Shown here: piece after piece, positions 48,525 to 60,484 of the stretch
How positions within the stretch are numbered: position 1 is the first letter of the stretch
Layout: each line of letters begins with the position of its first letter
From: Tetrahymena thermophila SB210
Taxonomy: Eukaryota; Ciliophora; Oligohymenophorea; Hymenostomatida; Tetrahymenidae
Assembly (NCBI RefSeq): GCF_000189635.1
Contig: NW_002476365.1
Span: 310,001 to 374,000, forward strand
Direction of reading: 5' to 3'
Length of the DNA stretch: 64,000 bases
The notes under the pieces: generated by a model
What the model was told of the DNA's origin: nothing
Databases searched by the model: none
Seen by the model: only the letters and a program-made list of their open reading frames with translations
Translations under genes and position numbers: made by a program

Positions 48525-48949
48525 CTAATAATTCAATACACATATTTTAGAATAGTTTTGATTGTCTTGTAAGAAAAAATAATGGATAAGCAAATCGGCA
48601 TCAAAGTAAAAGCAAAATATTCGAAATAATATTTTCGTGTTTTTTTGATAGTCGTCTAAATTTAATGGAGATTTATTTGAAAATTTACATTGACTATTAT
48701 TTATTTAATTAATTGTGAAAATATTTATTTATTAGGCTACATTTATCTCAGCGTTTTTATTTCTGTAACATAAAATTTGTTATTGCTAATAGCCTCTCCT
48801 CTTTCGATGATATTAAGAAGGTAAATATTAAATATAAAAATAGTAAGCTAACTTAGATAAGAGTAGAAAATAAATATATGAGGCAATTACGTAATTCGAA
48901 ATATATTGATGACATACATAAATAATTTAGCAGAAATATACAGATTTGA
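48525..48949 (+). CDS. Small unrecognised gene, 5' end unresolved
   Basis: Exons 48525-48636, 48736-48820 and 48857-48949 join in phase and end at TGA. The first follows a TATATTTCAG acceptor, so at least one upstream exon is missing from this model. Protein-like stretches are IFQNSFDCLVRKNNGQANRH, then FCNIKFVIANSLSSFDDIKK, then YMRQLRNSKYIDDIHKQFSR. The first donor (TC/GTGTTT) is weak. No family recognised. It ends only 95 bases before the next gene and could be an extra 5' part of it, although a TGA and a good start Met separate them. Confidence 0.38.
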
Positions 48950-49044
48950 AAAATTATAAATTATTCTGCTTTTTTATTAAGAATAAGCACCTTTTATTTT
49001 TTACATTATAGTCCTGAATCTCCGTAATTAATAAAATTAAAGAA

Positions 49045-50503
49045 ATGAAGACTTAGAATTACAAAAAATTTCACCAATTAATATCAAAATCTCCTCAAAA
49101 CAACAAAAATTTAGTATAATTATTTATTGTAATTTTAATTATTATTGTTAGCAGTCTTTTAATGTTTTCAGTTTCGCAACAAACAATAAAAACCCTTGAT
49201 AGTAATTCAATTTAGGAAAGCTGGTATTCCAGACTTATTTAAACTGAAATAATACCAATCAAAGATGAAAAAATCGTAAAAAATATTGTTTAATTTATAG
49301 TTAAAGCATAAGAAAATTAACTAATTATTAAAGAGATTTTTACTAATTAGGAATCTAAAATACAAGAAACGTTTATTACTAACATAGACCATACCTAAAT
49401 AGATAAGTATCAGAATTTGCATGTGTATTTTAAAAATTTAATAACTGACATAAATCAATACTAAATAATGTAAATACGCATTTTTTTAAACTTACAATAC
49501 TATATTTAATGCCTCTCGCAAAACCAAAAATTATTTAATTTAAGGAACTTGGATGCATGCATACCTGAGAGCCTAAAATCTGTAACAGAAGAATCAATAA
49601 AATAAAAAACATAAGAATTATCCCTTATTACATCATATTTGAATTCTAAAAAGAAAGGCTCTAAAATAGTCATAAAAGTTACTAATTTTTAAGGAAAAAA
49701 ATTCATAAAATCTATACATCATTCAGAGTCCTTTATGAAAATGCTTTAAATTGAGTCAGATTAATTTCAAATAGATTTTCATACTATGTAAAAAAAATTC
49801 ATTCATTTTCTTGATTCCATTCCAAAATTCAAAATTTGACTTTCAAATACAAAGCGAAATTCATTCTTGTAGTTACAATTATTTGATTGAAATTTATAAT
49901 AAGATAAAGTGTAAAGACAAGCTATAACAAACTATTCATAAATTAGAGTACAAAAAAACAATTTTTAATATTACTTATATTTAAAAATTAAGGTCAATTT
50001 AAGAACTTGCCCATTTTCAGTTGATCAACCAATTTATAAATTGCTTTAATGGAAGTAAAACAAAAAAATCATTTGTTTGTAATGTAGCTCATTCACTAGG
50101 AAGAGTAAATGTTTTTTTTAAACTATCTTACTAATTATTTTTTTAAATACGATAGGATATGGTAATTAAAGGGTAAATCAGCTAAACCTAATAAATGTCA
50201 ACAGATATGAACACATTAAATAAAAAGCCTATTTAAAAATTTCATGAATAAGAAAATTCATTATCAACTATGTATTTTTTAGATATTTTTCCTATTGATA
50301 ATTAATTCCTTATGAACCCCAATCTCTCAAATCGTAGAAAAGAGCTTCTAAAATAAAAACAAAAAAAAATTTCTATCTAAGAAAAGGCATTCCTTAACAC
50401 AATTAAACAGTTTTAATCAACTTTAGATAAAAATCTAGAGGATCAATTAAGCAGAGAATATAAAATTTGTGGTTATAAGTAAATAAAAATAAATGATTAG
50501 TGA
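49045..50503 (+). CDS. Paralogue pair member 2, single-TM protein of unknown function, 446 aa
   Basis: Not recognised. Three exons fit in phase: 49045-49787, 49855-50104 and 50156-50503 (TGA). One hydrophobic segment near residues 25-45 (QLFIVILIIIVSSLLMFSV) suggests a membrane anchor with a short N-terminus. Residues about 210-247 (KIVIKVTNFQGKKFIKSIHH, then ESDQFQIDFHT) align with the block before the phase-2 intron of the gene at 44697. The second exon ends SLGR at a phase-0 junction, as exon 4 does there (NR). The last exon has IFPIDNQFLMNPNLSNRRKE and ends near YKICGYKQIKI, matching IIPMDYQSTTNPNLFNKRRE and CKYRKIEQI. The TM segment and the long TYIQKLRSIQELAHFQLINQ insert are specific to this copy. 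Without the first intron the frame would stop at 49837. Confidence 0.65.
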
Positions 50504-53397
50504 TTAAAATCTTAAAATACTTTAGATTATAAAAAGAAAAAAGCTTAATAATCTGTAAACTATATTTTAAAAAATCTAGCATCTTCAATATTATCAAATT
50601 AAGATCAATGTTAAAAAAAATTAAAATGTAACAATCAGCCAAATTTTTAACTAGTTTCTGAACATTTGTGGTTACTTTCATAAAATATATCAATAAAAAT
50701 AATGAACAAGGTTGCTTACTTTCACTTACCGAACTAATATCAATAATTAGTATACTTAAACACTTTAAATTAAAATTAATTAAATTTATCTACTAAAAGA
50801 CACTACTAAATCTTTAGTTATTAACTTAAGCAAATTAAATTATAAAACATAAAAAAATTTTAATTTTTTATATTAGAAATTTTATATTTTGCACAAAAAT
50901 ACACTTATTTGTTACTAATTGTATATTTTAAATAAGAGTATTAATCTAATATTTTATTTTTATTTGTAATTTTCGATATTTAATAAATTTTTTTGATAAA
51001 AATCCTTTAAATAATGTGTGAGTACATTTAAAAATATTAAAAATTCTACTAATTTTTCTTTTTTTTAATGGAATTTATCAATTTAATTATGAGAATTCCA
51101 ATAAATAATTTGTATTTTTTGTATTAATCATAGAATTAAAAAAATCATTAAAATATTTATCTTGTTAGTTTTAAATAAAATTATATCATTATGTTTTTAA
51201 TAGATTGTAAAATAAAATTTAATATACAACTATAAAATCAAATTTAAGCATTTAATTTTTAAAATTAAATTAAAATATCTTATAAAAACCATATCATCTT
51301 TTCACTAAAAATTTTTAATAAATTAAAAAAACGATGACAATAAAGTAAATTAAAAGGAAAAGAAAGATTAAAAAATGAAAAGAAAATTGAATAAAAGAGA
51401 TGAATAAAGTCAAAAAATATACATAAAAACAAAATAAATTTACCCATATTTGTAGCAATCAGATCTTAAGCTAAACATATAAAGGAAACTGAGAAAATGA
51501 TTAATTTTGGTTTATAATAAAATTGTTTTTGATTCCAAAGAGGTATTTGAAAACATAGTAGAAAAACAATTTCAATAAGAAAAATAAATAAATAGTGGAA
51601 AAAAATGATAAAATTGATAAAATATATGAGTGATTAGATAATAAAAAGGACTGAAAATAATAAGAAAAAAATGGACAAAATATTCAAAATTAGGCAAAAT
51701 AGATATGTTAAAATTGTGTTCAAAAGATCATTATAATAATTGATGTGTATTGTTTACTCTTTTTATTTTTCATTGTCTAATAGCTGATTTTGTGTGTTAT
51801 CTATTAATAGGTGTTTTACTTTTTCAAACATATATGTCTAAAAATAAGAACTATTTTTTACAAAAATCAATTAAATATCCAAAATTTTTATCATTTCAAT
51901 TTTATCAAGAAAGACTTAGACTTATATTTAAGTAAAATTTAAATGGTTTTATTCAGTAATCTGTTTTTAAAAATTTGATAAAATAAAAAGTTATTAGAAT
52001 TTTTAAAATATCCTAATATATTTAAAATGCCTAAGTCAAAGATAAAAGACAGGATGAAAATTAAAATATAATTAAAAAATATGAAACTATAAATAACTTA
52101 AATATTTGAGAAAGAAATGGAAGAATGAGTAGCAACTATTTATACAAATTATTATTAAAACAATTAAAATAATCTGTTTTTAATTAATCTTATAGCACAT
52201 ATTCAGTAATCCTATATCTCTATATGATAATGAAATATATTGTATTTATTTACATATGTATTTACACCTTATATCACAAAAAATGTAAAATACAAAATAT
52301 TTTTAGCCTTAAAATATTTTAAATTAAACTAATTTTTTTATGATTTCATAATAGGCTATTAAAGAGAATAGGTAAATTGTTAATAACTTAAACGCTTTTT
52401 TTGATACATTTATTTAAAAATAGATTAATTTAATAAATTGATAACTTTATTAAGATATTTTTTACAAAATAACTTAAAAATAATTCACTAAACTCTTTAT
52501 AAATAGGTTAAAAATAATTTTAATTAATTTATTAAATAATAATTTTTATTGAAAAAATTTTAATTTTATTATTAAAAATATTCTTAAAACTAAAATATTT
52601 GCTTTCTCAAATAGAATAAAATAAAGGTAAGTTTATTATTATTAAAATTAAAAATCAGACAGAAAATATTGTTAATAAGATGAAGATAGATAATGTTATT
52701 AATTATTTTGGTATATGATATGAATAGATAAATTGGTGATGAAAAAGGCCTTTGATTTAGCTATATTAAATAATTAAATTTATAATTTATATTAATTGTT
52801 AGTTTGAAAGAGCTTGTGTAATTTATTTATTTACTTAATTAATTAAAACTAAAGAAAATTAAATAAATAAAGTAAATTTTAAAAGGCCAAGAAGTATAAC
52901 TGTTTAACCATCAATAGTTAAATTAAATCTCCCAAAATAAAGTCTTTATAATGAATATAACTTTTGATACTTTTTTAATACATTTTAAAGGGCAATTTAG
53001 GACAAACTGTATTTCTATTATTTAATGAAATAAGTAATAAAAAATTATAAAAACAATAATTGAATGAATAATTTTTATAATTGTTATGTGAGGTATATAG
53101 AAAGATAGATTAAATGGGGATAGATATGCAGTATGCAGTTAATAAATTAATTAGACAAAAAATAAATAAGTTAAATATTTAAAAATTATAAAATATTATT
53201 ATTAAGATAGGCACTTCTATAATTCATAGTTAATTTTGGTTGTTTATATAATTATTTATTTATTAATAAATATAAATTAAAATTTGAAAAGAAATTTAAT
53301 TATTTATCTCAATTTATTGTAGATTTTTATTATTATTAATATTCATTCTATTTTTTATTTATACTGAATCGATTGATATATATATAGTCATGTCATA
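50504..53397. other. Gene-poor AT-rich stretch
   Basis: No gene recognised in 2.9 kb of A-rich and T-rich sequence. The open frames (50403-50693 minus, 51750-51935 plus) are Ile/Leu/Phe-rich and have no supporting motif. Confidence 0.5.
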
Positions 53398-56286
53398 TCA
53401 CATGTCTTCTTGTGCTATGAGACTATCAGATTTATAATATTCTTCGTTTTGCACATTTTCATTATCTTCGCTTTATTCAATGTTATTATTATCTAAATTA
53501 AAATTTGCATTTGAAGTTTCTTCAGATACGTTTTTCTATTCTGCGATGTCAGACTAAGATTTGAACTGAGCTTCATTTTTGAAGCAATCTATTGTATCGC
53601 TCACTTTTTGGTTAGCTATTTAGCCTTAAAATATTCCGCCTAAGTTAACTTCTTCGTTTCCTAGATTAACTGTTTGATCTTTCATTATATTACTGTTTCC
53701 TCGTGATCTCTCTTAGTTTGTTTTCTTTTTTTCCCTTTGAGCGCTACTGCTACTTTTTTCTTCTTTGTGATATTTAGTAGTGTTGATTTTAAACTCTTCA
53801 TGACCTTATTAGGTTGGAATTTAGTATTATTCTCTTTATATAAACGAGTTGATATTGTAAAATAAAGGAAGAAGAATTTAGTTGAAGTATAATTTGCATT
53901 GTTTTTAGCAAAAAGGCTATTAATGTGATTATTTTTTGTTAACTTAGCTATGTTTAGAACCAGTATTATGACTAACGCTTTTAGATCCGTTTGTGCTGTC
54001 GCCTCCTTCACTACTTTTAGTCTCTCTTTCAGACATTACATCATTAGAACTGCTATTCTATTTCATGGAACTATCATTAACAGAACTAGCATTAGTAGTG
54101 TTATTAATCGAGCTATTATCAGGACTACTTGAATTGCTTTATTAAATGTTTGCCATTTTCATATAGAGGTTAAATAGCTCTTCTAATTAGTTTTTATTTG
54201 GGATATAATGCTAAGTCTTCGATTGTTTGAAAACTTTCTTAGTTTCCTTATTTTGAACATTATATACACTTTATGAAGAAGGAGTTGTCTATAATTTTTA
54301 TATATTATTTACAATTTCTTTCTCTTGTGAAGAGCTAGAGTGGTTTAAGATGTTATAAGGAGATTGTATTTGTTGTGAATCTGATGATGATGAACTATTC
54401 TACTAATCGAATTCATTATTGCTTGAGCTATTAGCACTGTTTTATTTACCCTTTTAGTGATGGTAGCTATTTGAAGATGAAGAAGGAGTTTGCTAATTTT
54501 ATTATTTTAGTAATTCAGCATTCTTCTTTAACTCTTAGATATATGATTGTTATAGTTAAAGGATCTACTATTACTATAACATAAAACAATAGAATGGGTT
54601 AAAGTAAGGTTAATCACTTCTTTGATTTTAATCAACCTAGTTCATATTATTATTATTTTAATTGCTGTTATAGCTGAACATTTCCATCATGTATTAATTC
54701 ATATTTTAATTTTTTATCATCAATTCATCGCTACCGTTATTATAATTTGTTTAAAACTAAGTTTATTGTTACTATTATTGTTATTGTTATTGTTACTGTT
54801 ACTGTTACTGTTATTGCTATTACTATTACTATTACTATTACTATTATTATTACTATTATTGTTGTTGTTGTTGTTGCTATTGTTATTATTATTACTATTA
54901 TTGTTGTTTCTATTAATGTTGATAAATACTTTATTGATCATCGATCACACTATTTTAAATAGAGGACTAAAAATTTGGTGAACCTTGTTGAGATAATTTT
55001 TGTTATTGATTTGATTGTTTTTAATAATTAGTTGAAGATTTCAAGCTTTGGAATGTTGGAAAAGATTATGCTTATGGACTATAAACTCCTCCTAACTCGC
55101 TTAGACTAGAAGGTTAATTAGATTGATTAAGATTGCTTTAATATCTATTTGTCCTCTCAAATTATTAATTGGTATTTTTGTTATTTGATTATTATTAACT
55201 AGAGTGTTATTAGGATAAATTTTATATAGAGTGATTAGCACTGTTTCCGAGGGATGAGTGGTCACTCATTTTTGAAGATTTTTAGTTAAATGAAAATTAT
55301 TAGACATCATCTGCATGAGCAGCATTAAAGTTGTCTGGAGAACCCATGCTTTCATCAAGAACAGAATTTTATAATCTCGATTTTTTAATTACTTGAGCTT
55401 GACTTTATATTTGGGCAACAATCTAAGGCTAATTATGTTGATATAAAGAATCTTATAAATTGATTGCTGGAATTTATGAGATTGTTGAGCTTATTTAGGT
55501 TTGTTGCAATTAAGGTATTTATTATTGAAGATAAAATGATTAATTGATTGTCTAGTTTGTATTAAATTTTAAATTTTATTTATCTACTACTTATAATAAT
55601 GCTTGATTTTAAACTGCATTAGATTTTTCTTTACTATCCTGTTTTTGCTTCTTTGAAAGCCTTGGTGATTCTCCATCATCTTATTTAGATTTTTCCTGCT
55701 AATTGTTCATTGAATTTATCATTTTTTCTCCATTTTGGCTATTATAATCTCTATCATTGCTTTGATTTTAGCTCCTTTACTATTTTTCTTTGCTTTAATT
55801 AGAGTTTCTTCTAGCGTGATATACAGGACATTTGTGAAGCTTTTTTCTTTTGTCTTAGTTAAAGACATTCAGTTCAAATATGCTTCTTATGCTATTGATA
55901 GATGTTTCTTAGTTAATTTTGAAGAAATCTATATCCTTTTCATTACTTGAATTATATCCTTTTTTTGCACTGTCCCTATCGAATCTAAATTGTCTTTCAA
56001 ATTAATCATTTTTCTGCAATTGTTTTTAAATCGGTTTTTATATAATCATTAAGTCTTCACTCTATTTGCTTTCCTTTTGAGAGAATACAGATCTTTCAAA
56101 TGTCCTATTTACCTCACTTCCTAATTAATTGATACCGCTGCTTGTTTAGTATTCATCATTATTTAAATTGATGTGCTCAACATCCTGCTCGCTTTCTTCA
56201 ATTAATTCTTGTTCTTGTTCTATGGCTTCATTTCCAAGTAGATTTTATCCAATCTAAATTTTATCTTCTTCATTAGAAAAATTCAT
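53398..56286 (-). CDS. Gln/Asn/Ser-rich protein with Q48 tract, 962 aa
   Basis: Single-exon ORF of 962 codons on the minus strand from Met (MNFSNEEDK) to TGA, so coding is certain; the product is not recognised. The N-terminal third is acidic. A basic stretch near residues 145-165 (KRKKLHKCPVYHARRNSN) and a second near 840-862 (REKKKTNQERSRG) could be nuclear localisation or DNA contacts. Between them lie Gln/Asn/Ser runs and an unbroken run of 48 Gln at 54906-54763 (about residues 461-508), written with TAA, TAG, CAA and CAG mixed. The remaining sequence is Ser/Asn-rich up to a short acidic C-terminus. The composition is typical of ciliate regulatory or transcription-related proteins; that role is inferred. 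In frame upstream lies ATG at 56373 separated from this start by one TGA (56352-56350), with good-looking protein in between. Confidence 0.82.
54763..54906 (-). repeat. Trinucleotide repeat encoding Q48
   Basis: 48 consecutive TAA/TAG/CAA/CAG codons on the minus strand. Because four codons alternate, the DNA is not a pure CAG repeat. That should limit slippage compared with a pure tract of the same length. Confidence 0.9.
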
Positions 56287-56857
56287 GTAGATTTTCTAGC
56301 TTGCCAAATGTGTATAAGATTTTTTATAAATTTCTTTTAGTTCATCCTATCATATTTCCATAAAAATAGACATTTTTTATTGATTTTTGAATGAAATAAC
56401 AGATGAAATTTCTAAATTTTAAATTGCTTGGAAAATGAAAGGAAATCTAAAAATTCAATTAATTAATTTTAAATAATCTAATGTGGCTAAATCAATGGTC
56501 TGCTTGTAAGATATTTGCAATTAGACATGCGAATTAATTTATTAAATTGTAAAGCGTGTTGATCTAATAAAAAGTTAATATAAAAAATGTGTTTACTTAA
56601 TATTTGAGTTCCACAAAGTTGGATGGTATGTCTGCTAAGAGAGTTGGAGAAAAAGAAATTATTGGGCCATGGAGAGGCTTAATATATTTAATAACCTTTT
56701 TTAATAAATTAATATTAATATTTATTTGAATGAGTGAAAGAAAAATAATTATGATGATGCAATTACTTTTTTGACTGTTTGATTTGCTTAAGAAAAAGGA
56801 GAATCTGATTGTATATTTAAGCAAAGGATAATAACTTTATTTGCATATGACTCATGG

Positions 56858-59241
56858 TCAAGCTTTTTATTCTATGTATTGGCTGTTTACATCAGAGCTT
56901 GGTAGATGGATTTTTGTATGCTGGTGAAAAGTGAATTCTTTATAATATTGATTAAAGCGTGAATATAATATTTAGAGTGGGAGGAAAATTACTTTTGTTT
57001 TTTGTGGGATGAGGTTAGTGTTATAAAACAAGCGAATAGCCTTGGGAAATTTCAATAAGAGGAAAAATGGATGAAGAATCTATTTTAATAAAGATAAGGG
57101 TAAGATTTCATATCAAAGAAAAACTTTTAATTTTATTCTATATGAATTTAATAATTTCTTAAAAAACTTTCTTTGTTACAATATTAAAATTAAAAATTGA
57201 GGAAAACAAGACTTCCTTTTATTTTTGAATATATTATTGGGTGTGGAAGTTTTTCATGTAAAATTATTGATATTTATAATTACTTTATGTCTTATCGAAT
57301 ATGCCGTAAAATAGTTCAAGATCCCCTCAAAATCTTCTTTTATCGTCATAACTTCAGGGTTCTTTGGATTTACCTTCACTTGGTTTTTGTCTAGGTGCTC
57401 GGGAAGGAATGGATCAAAAACACTAAACTCTGTTTACTTTTATAATTAAGTTAAATTGTCATTTATTAAAGTGTATTAATTGCAATCATTATATATTTTT
57501 TTATAGAATGAAGGTTGCTAATTTAAATTTGTGAAACAACTTACTCTTTCTTGATGGCTTTTTTTCCTCGATTCTACGTATATGAGAGGAGAAATTCTGT
57601 AATCTACAATTTCATTTTTCTCGTCCCTTAGTATGAAAACTAATCCAAACTTTAATCCCTTTTTAAAAAAATAAAAATAATTAATATTTATGATTTGCCT
57701 CACTTGATATTATTATGCTAAAAGATTATATTCAGATAAAAAAAAGTTCTTTTTGATTAAATTATTTCACTAACGAACAAAATAGTAAATGTTCATATGC
57801 CATGATCTCCATAGTAACAATTAATGAATAGGAATTTAAGTTGAAGTTTGAAGAAAGACAAATGGAATTAATTCCAATAAGTAGCAGATGCCGATTTAAT
57901 GAATACTTTAGATTAGAAAATTTTAACTATACTAAATACTTTTTCCCCCTTTATTCTTTAACTTTTAATCAAGTAAGCTAGAAGATCGATCTCAAAATGA
58001 ATTAATATAACTAATTTTTTAATTTAGCCAACAAGATGCCTCTTAAAAAAATGTAAAGAATCACTCAAAAATAGTCAACTTATATTATCTAACAATAACA
58101 ATTATAATGACTAAAGAATAGATTAATCCGCTGCGGAAATATATGTGTAAAGGCAATTAGAAGGCAATATTTTTTATTTTCTAAAAATTAAGTTAGTAAG
58201 TAAGTAAGTGAGGTTGGGATGTGGGGGATGTATGCTTGTATGTATGTATGTGTTCGTATTATTATAATTGCAAATATGAGGGCAAGAAAATCAAGAAAAG
58301 TCTTAATAAAAATCAGAATTGCTGCCCAATATAATTAATCTAAAAGGTCAAAGGTCGGATAATTTAAATGAAGGCTCAAAGGAAGAAAAAGAGTTTTTCG
58401 ATAAACCCCAAAAAACAAAGAGAAGAAGTTCATTATTTCGATTATTAATATATGCAGTGAATCTTAATTGCTTAATTGATTAAATTGATAAATACAAAAG
58501 ATTTTTCATTTTAGCAAGGCAAAACAAGTTTTGCATACATCTCATTTAATAGTTCCAATTAAATTTAAGAAAAAAGGATTTATTACTACTTCCTATTTAA
58601 TATACCATAAAACTAATATATCCACTAAAATCGGAGCTGCTTATCAGCACTATGGAGATTGCAGGCAGTCTAAACACTAACTATTCCCCGTTTTTTAATC
58701 ATTTAATCAGAAAGTTTTTCCATTTTTACCTGTGTAATAACAATTTTATTATAAATAAATTCCATTTTACTTTAGTGTTAAACGAAGTATCAACAAACTT
58801 AACGCCTGCTATAGAGGTAGTTGAGTTTTCAACTTTCACAACTGTATTTCCTAGGAGTCGAATCAAAGAGAAAGAAGGAGGCTCAGAAGAAAAATTCTCA
58901 CTTAAATCAGGCTCCTTGAACGCCCTGAGTTCCATATATAATTTCAATCCTTCTATCTCATTTTAAAGATCTTATTACTGAAGATCTTGCATTTATGGAA
59001 AGTTGATGCAATAAGAAAAAGTAGGGATATTCAGATTTTTGTACCATAGCCAGGTGAATTATTTAGGCTGCAAAAAGCGGTTCTCTTCTTTGAAAGAAAT
59101 TGAAGCCTTGCCATAGTTGAATGATCCGTTCGCTTGATGAGAGGGACTCTATTTTTTAATCCAACAAAACTCTGGTGATTTAGAGTTAGCGAGTATTTCG
59201 CGTTGAAGTGAATTAAGTATTTGTAATATATTTCCTTCCAT
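56858..59241 (-). CDS. Unrecognised five-exon gene, 377 aa
   Basis: Not recognised. Exons 59241-58771, 58669-58496, 57658-57545, 57436-57284 and 57079-56858 all join in phase 0. The protein starts MEGNILQILNSLQREILANS. It has NTVVKVENSTTSIAGVKFVD near residues 130-150. Exons 3 and 4 hold a regular beta-like run, LKFGLVFILRDEKNEIVDYR then ISPLIYVESRKKSHQE, and FDPFLPEHLDKNQVKVNPKN then MTIKEDFEGILNYFTAYSIR. The last exon begins ILHPFFLLLKFPKAIR and ends at TGA. The third block looks like an immunoglobulin-type or signal-domain strand pattern, but I cannot assign a family. The intron between exons 2 and 3 is about 840 nt and contains TGTA/TAAG microsatellites, so a further exon there is possible. 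Same strand as the phosphatase gene upstream. Confidence 0.6.
58193..58254. repeat. TAAG and TGTA microsatellites inside an intron
   Basis: Runs of TAAG then G-rich sequence (GGTTGGGATGTGGGGGATG) then TGTA units, within the large intron of the preceding minus-strand gene. The local G-richness on the plus strand is unusual for this window. Confidence 0.7.
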
Positions 59242-59995
59242 CTTTAGATAGAGGAAGAGTATTTTCAGTGTTATAAATTGTGTACTATTAAGAATTACTT
59301 ATAAATTATTTGCACTTGATGATTATTTTTTTTTAATTAAATTATATATAAATATACAAAAAACATTGAATATTTTAGCTTTATCTAATTAATTAACTAT
59401 AAGTTAGTAATTATAATTGAAGAATAACAATACTTTTTTAATTTAAAAAAATACTCTATAATATAATTAGTCTCTCTATCATACAAAATGCAATATGGAA
59501 ACAAAGTTACACTTATATTTTGACTTTTTGCAACTAAAAAACAAAATATTAAAGTATGTGTTACTCTTCAGTGTAGCTTCAAAATCGTACAATAAAAATA
59601 ATATAGGATACAAAAAAGTAATTTATTTAAATGAGGTACGATTTGTAATATAATTTTGGCAATCAAATATCCTTTGATAGAATACTCAAGTCATGTAAAA
59701 ATGAGGAGATTAATACTTACAATAGTAATTGTTAATAATTAATTCTAAAAATAAGCATGTTGACATGTAGAAGTAACATATACTTCACTTGAAAGTAATT
59801 ATGCATGAGACTGTCTTCATTCATCTTTAAAAAAGACTGAAAACTGCTCTCATAACACAATTTATCAAATTCATCTAGCATGTTTAATTTATAATAAATT
59901 AATATCTATTCTTTTTATATTATTTGAATTTTTGTTAGGATTTTTTTCAAGAATGTCATTTTTATTTAGTAATTCGCTTATTTTCAATGCTAAAG
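59242..59995. other. Intergenic AT-rich, no gene seen
   Basis: Nothing recognised between the two minus-strand genes. Confidence 0.5.
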
Positions 59996-60484
59996 TCATG
60001 AGTTTTTAGATAATTTCTTTTCCAAGTTCATTAGCTGCTTCTGGAAGCCATCGTTAGGATGAGCACAATCTCTTTTGGATTTCACAAATTGCAATTCCTT
60101 CAAAAAAGTTGTTTATTTATTCTTCATCATCAAGTAAGCAATTACTATTGATGAGCTTCGAGATATTCCCAATTAGCAATGCACAAATACATTTGTCTTT
60201 TTAATGTTTTCATTTATGAATGTGTAAGAAGCATCAAAATATTACTCTATATTTTAATCTTCTCTGTCGTACGCTTCAAGATACAAATGCTTGATTTTAT
60301 TATCATAATTTAGCCTAAGTGGATATCCAATAATTGAAACGATCGCTCCTATCCTTAGCTTTTTAAGTTTTTCATAATTTTCAGCAACTTCTATCTGCCC
60401 TAAGTACAAGCCTCCTTTCCCCTACAAGGAAGGTTTTATAATTTCACTATAGGGAAGAGGAGGATTGAATAAACACTCTTCCAT
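59996..60484 (-). CDS. Small dual-specificity phosphatase
   Basis: Single-exon ORF of 162 codons, the size of an atypical DUSP catalytic domain alone. Removes phosphate from Tyr and Ser/Thr of proteins such as MAP kinases, or from other phospho-substrates. The catalytic loop is VFVHCQLGISRSSIVIAYLM near residues 105-124, a full HCxxGxxRS signature with Cys109 and Arg115. Its Gln110 is TAA, so the standard code breaks the enzyme inside its active site. The general-acid Asp lies in the EAYDREDQNIEQYFD region near 80-94. GGLYLGQIEVAENYEKLKKL near residues 27-46 is the typical first strand and helix, and IGAIVSIIGYP the next strand. No targeting signal, KIM or carbohydrate-binding part is present. 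The start Met in MEECLFNPPLP fits a short N-terminal extension. Confidence 0.92.

Noticed and set aside
54622-54981. Plus-strand poly-Leu ORF and the poly-Ile/Thr/Val and poly-Asn/Ser frames
   Set aside because: Shadows of the minus-strand Q48 tract; the real frame is open for 962 codons.
56597-56824. Minus-strand stretch PLHGPIISFSPTLLADIPSN as an extra last exon
   Set aside because: Reads like protein, but the preceding exon already ends in a TGA in the better frame and no in-phase splice was needed.
57960-58436. Minus-strand open frame of about 150 codons (MNFFSLFFGVYRKT...)
   Set aside because: Runs through TGTA/TAAG microsatellites and is hydrophobic low-complexity sequence; more likely intron.
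58652-58966. Plus-strand ORF of 104 codons
   Set aside because: Antisense to the first exon of the five-exon minus-strand gene, which has matching splice sites.
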